Below are positions 1 through 7,404 of a stretch of 15,547 nt of DNA, piece after piece (positions within the stretch are counted from its first letter, which is position 1; every line of letters begins with the position of its first letter). This stretch comes from SBAX01 sp964646605 (GTDB lineage: Bacteria; Planctomycetota; Phycisphaerae; UBA1845): the NCBI GenBank assembly GCA_964646605.1, contig CAZYEX010000091.1:1-15547 (forward strand). The letters are read 5' to 3'. Position numbers and translations under genes: made by a program. Under the pieces are notes generated by a model, which was not told where the DNA came from, searched no databases, and saw only the letters and a list, made by a program, of their open reading frames with translations.

Positions 1-36
1 GTCCCGACGATCCGCGACTTGGTATCCTTGCTTCAT
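1..36 (-). CDS. N-terminal end of an unidentified protein (partial)
   Basis: Only the first 12 codons are inside the window, reading MKQGYQVADRRD on the minus strand and leaving at the left edge. The start is chosen because a consensus Shine-Dalgarno, AAGGAG (minus strand of 45-50), sits 8 bases before the ATG at 34-36. Function cannot be guessed from 12 residues. A weak promoter-like pair lies upstream on the same strand: TTGAAA at 109-114 and TCCTAT at 85-90, with an 18-base spacer. The gene follows the terminator of the giant lipoprotein gene, so it is probably a separate transcription unit. Confidence 0.6.
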   Translation of the reverse strand, partial: MKQGYQVADRRD

Positions 37-84
37 GGTGGTGGCTCCTTAAAGAATTCACAACCCTACCCGCCTACACAACGG

Positions 85-114
85 ATAGGATCGAGCCGCC
101 ACCATCTTTTTCAA
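85..114 (-). promoter_or_regulatory. Weak candidate promoter for the leftmost gene
   Basis: On the minus strand TTGAAA (109-114) is followed after 18 bases by TCCTAT (85-90). This is 5/6 to the sigma-70 -35 consensus but only 3/6 to the -10 consensus. It lies in the short gap between the giant gene's terminator and the strong ribosome binding site at 45-50, where a promoter is expected. The match is poor enough to be chance. Confidence 0.22.
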
Positions 115-249
115 CCTTCAACTACGAACGGGACATGCTCCAAGCGCGAGACAATCAAGAAGGGGGAACATCAGCGCGAGGCGGAACGCGCCATGCGCGG
201 ACGCTCGCGCTAAGGTCGATCTCGAAAGCCAAACCCGCCGCGCCGAGCA

Positions 250-299
250 GTTAAAAAAGAGCGCCGCTCGCGCGACACCGATATCGCACGAGCGGCGCT
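250..299 (-). terminator. Rho-independent terminator of the giant lipoprotein gene
   Basis: A perfect 11-bp stem, AGCGCCGCTCG (260-270) with CGAGCGGCGCT (289-299), encloses an 18-base loop. Read on the minus strand it is followed at once by CTTTTTTAA, the U-tract of an intrinsic terminator. It begins 24 bases after the TAA of the 2303-residue CDS. The orientation of the T-run shows that it serves the minus strand. Confidence 0.9.
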
Positions 300-323
300 G
301 AGGTTTCAGCCGTCAAGAGTCGT

Positions 324-3300
324 TTACTCGACGATGATCTCCACCACGATGGTCATCTGGAATTGGTCCCCAGCCTGGTCCGGATCCCGCATAGCGTAGG
401 TATCCACGGTAAAGCCTTGGGTAAGGCTCTCGAACGAGAGCGTCTTGAAGTAGTCCATGTGGTGCCCGATCAGGTTCTGGAACTGACACTCGCCGCAGAC
501 CGTTCCCCGGCAGTCGTCGTCGGTGACGCAGGTCGCCCCGTTGTTCGGGCCGCCGCTGCACACCGTGCCGAAGCAGACGCCGGTTTCGACTCTGCAGCAA
601 TCCGCCGGACCCGTCCCGCAGGAGGCGCCGTCATTGGGTCCTCCCGCGCAAAGCGGTCCCTCGGCCGGGCAATCGTCGAACTCCAAGACCTTTCCGTAAA
701 TCAGGATGCCCTGACCCGGGCGGAGCGCAAACGTCCGTTCGTTGTCAAGTTTTCCGTCGCCGGTCGGGAGACAGAACACCAATTGGTCAAACGGCGGGGG
801 AAGGAAGGAGTAGCTAAAGCAGGCGTTGCAGAAGCCGTTGGTGCATTGTCCGGGAATGACCTCTCTCACGCCGTCGGCATCTGTGTCCAAGAGGAGGTTC
901 GCGCAGCCGCTGTCGTCCGCGCAGAACCCCAGGGCATCGGAACCAAACACGACATGGTCGCCTTCCCTGAGAATGCACTCCTGTGTGATGTGGCCGCCGC
1001 ATTCACTCTCAAACACGCCCGGCGGCTCGCAGTCGTCCCGTGTGGTCGTAAGCGGCGGGGCCCAGAGCGTGCCAGGGAACGTCTCATTCGACTTCTGGGC
1101 GCCAAACTGCCAGCTCAGGTCGTTTGTATCGCCGCCTTGGTCACGATCCAGGATCAGCTCGACGAAGCGAATGGTTACCCGCTTGTCGGGCACCAACGGG
1201 TTGGTTCCACAGTGGGCGACCGGCTGGGTCAGGGGCGCACAGCCGGACGGTGGAGGCAATTCGACGTCGCACTCATCCCCGTCCTTGCGCCCGTCACGGT
1301 CGCTGTCAAACGACGTGGGATCGGTCGGCAGGAAGGCGGCGCAAACCCCGCTGATGCATCCCGATGTAGAACCCGCCGCCGCGCAATCCGCCTGTGTGGA
1401 GCACTGCACCCGGTGCTTGTACTCGGCGCCGTCACTGAGGCCGTCAAAATCGGTATCGGCGTTAGCCGGATCTGTATGAACGTGGAAGACGACAATACCG
1501 TCATCCGATCGAAGCGTCACGTTGAACCCCTCCAGGATCTCAAACGAATCCGTGAGCAGGTCGTGATCGCTGTCGCAGGCCAGTGGGCTGGTGCCGTAGG
1601 CCTTGGAGGCGTCCGGATCAAACACAAAGCCGGGGAAGAGACCGTTCAGTCCGTTCAACTCGGCCAACTGATCGTTGGTGAGCTCATCGGAGTCGGAGAG
1701 CCCGTCGCCGTCGGTGTCCTGGTTCTTGGGGTCCGTTCGAAGCCTGAACTCCGCCAAGTCCGGCAGCCCGTCCGAGTCGCTGTCGGGCACGTTCGGATTG
1801 GAGAAAACGGTGCGGACGTCCAAGGGAGCTACTCCGTCGTCGTCGACCGAAATCGCCCATCCGGTGAGCCGTTCTTGCTGATCGGTAAGCCCGTCGCCGT
1901 CGCGGTCGGCCAGGAGTCCGCCGTCCGCGGCCAGGCGCGGATCGGAACCAAGGACTCGTTCAAACCCATCGCTGATCTGGTCCTGATCCGTGTCCCGCTT
2001 GAGCGGGTTCGTGGTTTGGATGAACTGCCCGGCGGCTACGACGTCGTCGCCCGAGGGTTGGAGCGTGTCGAGCACCCCGTTGATGCCCGGACGGACGATG
2101 AGTCGGCCGAGAGGCGTGCCGTCGAGCACCCGGGCGGGGTCGACGGGTGCGATCTGCTGATCATCTCCGACCGCGGTAGTCGCGGCTCTCAAGTTACCGG
2201 CGGCGACGAGCAGATCGCCGGCGACCGCCGCGAGGGTGTCCGCGTGGAGAACGCCATCCTTTCCGGGCGCCACGACAACGCCTCGTGGATCCAACCCCGA
2301 CGTTCCGACCGGGACAACCTGAACGTCGTCGCATCCGGTGCGCTGGCAGACGCCCTCGTAGGGTGTGGGCGTCAAGGGATCGGCGGGAAGATTGTTCGGG
2401 TCATCCGCGGGATCGCAAAGCCCCGACAGTCCAGGTGTCGGTCCTTGGCATTCGATATCGTTGACGCACGGAATCCCGTCGTTCACGCCTTGCGTACACA
2501 CTCGGAGCGTTCCGCAGTCGCGATCGAAGTGACAGGGCCGGCCATGCATGCTTCCCCCGGCGCAAACGTCTTGCGGGCACGCCGTCGCATTCGCCATCCG
2601 ATTGACGCCGGCAATGATCAAGTTGCTGGGGTCAATGACCGCCATTTGCGTGAGCCATCCGAGAACCTCCTCGGCATCCGTCACGAGATCGCTATCGGTG
2701 TCGATGAGACGCGGATCCGTCCGGCTGGCGCTGGCATTGGATCCGCACGGCGTGCCGAGTAGATCGTTGTCCGCGACGTTGACGCATGGGGAACCGGCGC
2801 AGTCCGCTGACGCCAAGGTGCAAGTCTTGCCGTCGTTGGCGCCTCCGTTGCAGGCGCATTGCACGCGACGGAAGTCCTGTTCTTCACGGTCAGCCAAGCC
2901 GTCGCCGTCGGTATCGGCGAAGCGCGGATCGGGGAAGACGCGGCGGATGCTTTGTCCGTCGACGCCGACTTCCCATCCCACGCGAACCTCGCTGTAGTCA
3001 TCCAGACGGTCGCCGTCGGAATCTTGGCGAGTGTCCGAACTGCCGAACATGGCCTCGACGTCGGAGATCAATCCGTCGCGGTCGAGGTCTTGGACGAAGC
3101 CGAGGTTCAGCACTTCACCCGGGCGGAGGACGACCTTGCGGAAGTCTAGGCCGATCAGGTTGTCGTCGGGAACGAGCACGGCCCAGGCGCGACCGAACTG
3201 GCCACGAGCTCGACGGTGGAAGCGAAAGAGCGATTCTTGACCATCACAGGCTCCCGGTGCGGCAAAACAATCCCCGTTGTCATCGCAAGGAATGCCCGGT

Positions 3301-6300
3301 CCGACGAAAACATCGTCGCCCGCCGGCGCGGTGTCGATAAAACCGTTCGCTCCGGGCAAAATGACCGCTGAGGGCACGTTTTGCAGGTCATCGCTGAATG
3401 GATCTCGCAGCGTTTCCATGTCGCCATTGGGTCCGGGTTGGATGGAGCTGGGCGTGTCTCCGTTGCACGTGCGAGTCGTCGCATAGCCGGTGATGACTGC
3501 CGCCGTGTCGTCCGATCGCACGGGTGTCTGTAGTACGCCGTCCTCGCCGGCGCTAATGACCGTCGCGTCCTCCGGCAGGCCGTCGATTCCGGCTGGAATG
3601 AGTTGCACATCGTCTCCAACGGCGATGCTGTCCGCCGTCCCGTTGTGCCCAACGAGAATTCCGTCCGGCGCGACGATGTTATTGCAGATCCCACCGTCAC
3701 AGTCGGCGTTGCCCAAGCTGGGATCGCACTCGCCGCCGTCGTTGGTCCCGCCGGCACAAACACCGGTCTCGACGATCTCAGGAGGGAGGAAAGCGGGTTG
3801 AGACATCCAAACCGGGGTCACGACCGGCCTGCTGCGACGTAGCTGAAGGACTTCTTCGAGGATGTATTCCAGAGGCAGACCCGGCACCACGCCAAGACCG
3901 CCGAACGGAGGCACCCCGGCGTCCGCGAATCCGGCGAGTCCGCCGACGATGTCACAACCGGGCGACGCGGCAGGGTCACAGGTGGCACCTGCAAAGCGCA
4001 CCGGAGCATAGGCGACGAAGTAGCGCTTCAGATCGCCGTCGCCGGAATCGACAACGAGCCCCACGGTCCGGTCTCGTGCCGTTTGGGACGCGAAGGCGAA
4101 GTTGCGGCCGAACTCATCGGAGAGATCGTAGTTGGCGAATTCGAAAACCAGACCGCGCGGGTCACGCATCAGATCCTCGACCAGCGCCGGGAAAACATCT
4201 CGACTGGTAAAGAGCACTGGGCCTCGCCCGGAGCCGTCGAGCACGCCAATGTTGTAGGTGACCGGCTTCCCGGTGACCAGCGAGCTATTGGGAATCAACG
4301 TCGCAATGGGAACCAAGGTGGTGCGGTCCACGGGATCAGGAGCAGAAACCGTAATCTCCAGGTTGGTGAGCGAGAAGGCGACGTTGCTCAGGTTGCCGAG
4401 AGTCACCATAGCATCGATCCGTCCGCCGGTTACTTGACGGGTGGACGAAGACGAACCGGTCACCGAGACGCCCTTGCTCAGCGAAGATTCGAACGTCTGC
4501 ATCGCCGTTCGGGCGGATTCCGCGGTGTGCTCGAACGAAAAACCGAGGTTGGCGCCGACTTCGCCCGACGCCTTGATGAAGGCGCCGCCCGACTCGTAAC
4601 CGCCTTCGATTCCGACTTTTCCGTTCACCCCGAAAGTAAAGCCGACCTTGTTGGTGGTGGTGGTCGCGGTGCTGGCGCTGAGCGTGCTGGTGCTGCTCGA
4701 GTTCTCGTTCTGCGAGCGGCCGTTCTCATCGGTGAAGCTGAACTCCTCCTGCAATTGGAGCTTCACCGAGCCGATCGACAGTCGCGGCGAGGGCAGGTCC
4801 GCAATGCGCGGATCACGATTCATTACGTACAGCTCCTGATCGTCGTCGAACCCGTCGCCGTCGGAGTCGGCTAGCAGGGCGTTGGTCTTGAAGAAATCGA
4901 CTTCCAACAGGTCGTCGATCCCGTCGTCGTCGCTGTCCTGATCGTTCTGATTGCTGTAGACGAAGTTGTATTCCTCCCAGTCGGTGAGCTGATCGTCGTC
5001 GGTGTCGGCCTTCCGCGGGTCGCACCCGATGCGCTTTTCCTCCGCGTCGGTGAGTCCGTCGTCGTCGGTATCCGGATTGCGGATGTCGCTGGTCACTTCG
5101 CGCTCGATCACTTGCCCGTTGGTGAGCTCGACGAAGACGATGTGCCCGCGCAGTTCGACATGGTCCGAAAGGCCGTCGCCGTCCTGATCGGGCGGCTCGC
5201 AGGGTGGTCGGCTGCACGTGCCGTCGTCCGCGCCGTCCTTGCAATCGGCGTCGGGGTCGGACTGGTCCGGATCGCAAGCGCTCCCGGCGTTGAATCCGCC
5301 GTCACAGACGTGCGTCCCGCAGGAGAACGGCGTGCCGGGGAACAACGCCGTCGCCGGATCGACGAGCAACTGCGGCGGAGCGATCTGGTTGCCGGAGAGA
5401 TCGCGGACGTTTACCGCCCGCAGCAAATACGTGACTTCGTTTTGGGAGATCGTGGTGAGTTGCACGGCGTCCTGCTGCGGGGTGAGGAACGCGGCGCTGA
5501 GGACGACCAGAGCGCCGACCTCGGGATTGACGTTCTGCTGCACGATGACGTAGTTCCCAGCAACCTCGGCGCTGGGCCCCATCGGCTTGGTGAACGTCAC
5601 CAGCACGCCTGTGTTGCCTGTCGAGGCCGCCCCTGCCACTCGCGGCAGAGCGTCCGCGCCAAGGCCCGCCGGGCCGCCGCCGTAAGTGAAAGTCGAGGAA
5701 TTGGCGCTGGACTGGATGAGGTTCCCGGCTTTATCCTGCACGTTCATCACCGTCACCATGTACTCCACGTCCACGTGCTGCGGGGACGTCGTCAGGATGA
5801 CCTGGGTGTCGAAGGCGCCAAGACGGGCGTCGATCACGGTGAGATCCGGTGTGATGGTGAAGTTAGCCGGGTTGGCCGCGTCGCTGTTGAGGGGCTCGCT
5901 GAAGTACACGACCAGTTCGGTGTCGCTGGTGGACTGAACCCGGACCACCCGCGGACCATCCGTATCGATCGGCGGGATGCCGAAGAATCCAGCCGTGTTG
6001 CGTGTCGGATCGATAAGCCGTCGATTGGTGGCCAAGCCGCACACGGAGTGTACCCACGTTTCGCCGTTGGTTTCGCGGAGCTTAAAAGCGTCGATCCGTA
6101 GGCCGTCCGCCAGCGAGGGCATGTTGGCAAATACGATATCGCCGTTACTGACCCCGGCGTTGAACGCGGCGCGAATTTCCGGCGTGTTGATCACGATGTC
6201 GAAGTTCGGAGACGCCTCGCTGGATACGAACAGCACGGGCATGTCCACCAGGAAGTCCAGAAAGCGCATGCCCAGGACGATGTTGTCGGCCAGCTCCGGC

Positions 6301-7235
6301 CGGTCGGCGGTGAAGATCAATTCCTCGTCCGGGTCCGAGCCGTTGGCCCCGTCGATGCCGGTGGTCCCGCCGTTGCACAAGGGGCGGCGAACCCCGGCCC
6401 CATTGGCCTCCAGGCCCACGGACGCGCCCAGACCGGTGGCGTTGGGATCAAGCGGGAAGTTGCGGTCGATCTGCGTCCGGCTGGTGAGGACGAAACTGGT
6501 CAGGCTGTCCTGCGAATCCTTAGGCCGATAGTTGCCGGCACACGTGGTCCCCTGCGACGCATTGTCGAGGAACACCCGCCCTTCATCCTCGCAGGTGAAA
6601 CGCCGCTTCACGTTGGTGACGCGAACGACGTATTCGATGTTGCTCTGCGGCGTGGTGGTGAGGATAACCGTGATGTAGTCGGGTTGCAGGGCCGCGGCGC
6701 TGACGCGGATGTCGATGTCCGTGTTGCCGTCCGGGTCGGCGATCTCGTAGAAGGCGGCGGTCTCGGCGGTCTCGCGGTCCATTTGCTGGCTGAAGGTGAG
6801 CAGGATCTCAGTGCTGCTCAACGACACGGCGCTTTCCAGGAATGGCTCCCGTTGCGAGGTTCCGAAGAACCCCAACGTGCCGACGGGAAGGGTACGCCCG
6901 AGGGAGAGGAACTCTTCGGTGCTCCCCATGGCGATCTGGTATTGCAGCTCCGCTTGCTCCGCAGTGGCCAGCGTGGCCTCAGTGCGATCGGCGGACAACG
7001 TCACGGCGCTGACGGCCAGTTGTTCCTTCTCCGGACCCACGATCATGTAATTCGCGGGGTCCTCGGCCACGGCGCTCGCCGGCTCGTTGTACTCCACCAG
7101 CACGTAGTGCGTGCTCAGGGCCCGGGCGCTCTTCAGACTGGGATACACTGCCTTGCCGCCGACCTCGTTACGGCAGTTCAACAGAATACATACGCTCGCC
7201 GCCAACCCCAGAAGACCATAAAGACTTCGCTTCAT
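324..7235 (-). CDS. Giant TSP3 / Ig-like lipoprotein with protective-antigen-like module (2303 aa)
   Basis: Probably a secreted, membrane-anchored, calcium-binding multidomain protein. The ATG at 7233-7235 follows AGGAGG (7246-7251). Residues 1-21 form a signal peptide ending in LLNC, a lipobox-like site with an unusual Asn at -1. Four SbsA/Big_5-like beta domains follow at about 28-120, 128-215, 425-515 and 532-618. TSP3 motifs of the DxDxDGxxD type cluster near 680-810, 1380-1450, 1515-1525, 1748-1860 and 1888-1985. Residues about 812-1075 resemble domain 2 of anthrax protective antigen: a Ser/Thr-rich run (STSTLSASTATTTT, about 850-865), then an alternating Gly-rich beta stretch (VGFTFGVNGKVGIEGG). 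Short repeats of two kinds, CxGGxNxGxxC...DC and PGxNGxxDT...GDD, recur through the second half. The last 290 residues are an unidentified domain with two more Cys repeats. The frame is open throughout and a strong terminator follows. Ligand and process are unknown. Confidence 0.9.
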   Translation of the reverse strand: MKRSLYGLLGLAASVCILLNCRNEVGGKAVYPSLKSARALSTHYVLVEYNEPASAVAEDPANYMIVGPEKEQLAVSAVTLSADRTEATLATAEQAELQYQIAMGSTEEFLSLGRTLPVGTLGFFGTSQREPFLESAVSLSSTEILLTFSQQMDRETAETAAFYEIADPDGNTDIDIRVSAAALQPDYITVILTTTPQSNIEYVVRVTNVKRRFTCEDEGRVFLDNASQGTTCAGNYRPKDSQDSLTSFVLTSRTQIDRNFPLDPNATGLGASVGLEANGAGVRRPLCNGGTTGIDGANGSDPDEELIFTADRPELADNIVLGMRFLDFLVDMPVLFVSSEASPNFDIVINTPEIRAAFNAGVSNGDIVFANMPSLADGLRIDAFKLRETNGETWVHSVCGLATNRRLIDPTRNTAGFFGIPPIDTDGPRVVRVQSTSDTELVVYFSEPLNSDAANPANFTITPDLTVIDARLGAFDTQVILTTSPQHVDVEYMVTVMNVQDKAGNLIQSSANSSTFTYGGGPAGLGADALPRVAGAASTGNTGVLVTFTKPMGPSAEVAGNYVIVQQNVNPEVGALVVLSAAFLTPQQDAVQLTTISQNEVTYLLRAVNVRDLSGNQIAPPQLLVDPATALFPGTPFSCGTHVCDGGFNAGSACDPDQSDPDADCKDGADDGTCSRPPCEPPDQDGDGLSDHVELRGHIVFVELTNGQVIEREVTSDIRNPDTDDDGLTDAEEKRIGCDPRKADTDDDQLTDWEEYNFVYSNQNDQDSDDDGIDDLLEVDFFKTNALLADSDGDGFDDDQELYVMNRDPRIADLPSPRLSIGSVKLQLQEEFSFTDENGRSQNENSSSTSTLSASTATTTTNKVGFTFGVNGKVGIEGGYESGGAFIKASGEVGANLGFSFEHTAESARTAMQTFESSLSKGVSVTGSSSSTRQVTGGRIDAMVTLGNLSNVAFSLTNLEITVSAPDPVDRTTLVPIATLIPNSSLVTGKPVTYNIGVLDGSGRGPVLFTSRDVFPALVEDLMRDPRGLVFEFANYDLSDEFGRNFAFASQTARDRTVGLVVDSGDGDLKRYFVAYAPVRFAGATCDPAASPGCDIVGGLAGFADAGVPPFGGLGVVPGLPLEYILEEVLQLRRSRPVVTPVWMSQPAFLPPEIVETGVCAGGTNDGGECDPSLGNADCDGGICNNIVAPDGILVGHNGTADSIAVGDDVQLIPAGIDGLPEDATVISAGEDGVLQTPVRSDDTAAVITGYATTRTCNGDTPSSIQPGPNGDMETLRDPFSDDLQNVPSAVILPGANGFIDTAPAGDDVFVGPGIPCDDNGDCFAAPGACDGQESLFRFHRRARGQFGRAWAVLVPDDNLIGLDFRKVVLRPGEVLNLGFVQDLDRDGLISDVEAMFGSSDTRQDSDGDRLDDYSEVRVGWEVGVDGQSIRRVFPDPRFADTDGDGLADREEQDFRRVQCACNGGANDGKTCTLASADCAGSPCVNVADNDLLGTPCGSNASASRTDPRLIDTDSDLVTDAEEVLGWLTQMAVIDPSNLIIAGVNRMANATACPQDVCAGGSMHGRPCHFDRDCGTLRVCTQGVNDGIPCVNDIECQGPTPGLSGLCDPADDPNNLPADPLTPTPYEGVCQRTGCDDVQVVPVGTSGLDPRGVVVAPGKDGVLHADTLAAVAGDLLVAAGNLRAATTAVGDDQQIAPVDPARVLDGTPLGRLIVRPGINGVLDTLQPSGDDVVAAGQFIQTTNPLKRDTDQDQISDGFERVLGSDPRLAADGGLLADRDGDGLTDQQERLTGWAISVDDDGVAPLDVRTVFSNPNVPDSDSDGLPDLAEFRLRTDPKNQDTDGDGLSDSDELTNDQLAELNGLNGLFPGFVFDPDASKAYGTSPLACDSDHDLLTDSFEILEGFNVTLRSDDGIVVFHVHTDPANADTDFDGLSDGAEYKHRVQCSTQADCAAAGSTSGCISGVCAAFLPTDPTSFDSDRDGRKDGDECDVELPPPSGCAPLTQPVAHCGTNPLVPDKRVTIRFVELILDRDQGGDTNDLSWQFGAQKSNETFPGTLWAPPLTTTRDDCEPPGVFESECGGHITQECILREGDHVVFGSDALGFCADDSGCANLLLDTDADGVREVIPGQCTNGFCNACFSYSFLPPPFDQLVFCLPTGDGKLDNERTFALRPGQGILIYGKVLEFDDCPAEGPLCAGGPNDGASCGTGPADCCRVETGVCFGTVCSGGPNNGATCVTDDDCRGTVCGECQFQNLIGHHMDYFKTLSFESLTQGFTVDTYAMRDPDQAGDQFQMTIVVEIIVE

Positions 7236-7404
7236 CGATCTAACTCCTCCTGCGTCCGGAATTCCCGGACGGGTCGCTCATTTCCGTCGTTTCCACTCGC
7301 CCGATACGATCGCTCACCCGCCCTTCGCGGACAAGGATCGCGTTTCGATCTTCATGTATTCCCAACGAATTCTCGTCCCTGACGCACAGGCCCTCACCGC
7401 CGGT

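Noticed and set aside
19..213. 64-codon plus-strand ORF at the left edge
   Set aside because: It overlaps the clear start region and ribosome binding site of the minus-strand partial gene and has no support of its own.
363..2762. 799-codon plus-strand open frame
   Set aside because: It is antisense to the giant lipoprotein, whose TSP3 and Cys motifs are unmistakable. High GC with few stop codons explains the open frame, and its product has no domain or ribosome binding site.
5112..6101. 329-codon plus-strand open frame
   Set aside because: Antisense to the Ig-like domains of the giant lipoprotein; composition is Arg/Val/Ala-rich with no recognisable fold.
7254..7270. GTCCGG-GAATT-CCGGAC palindrome between the two lipoprotein genes as a terminator
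   Set aside because: The stem is only 6 bp with no T-run on either side, so it is not a credible intrinsic terminator. I cannot exclude an operator role.
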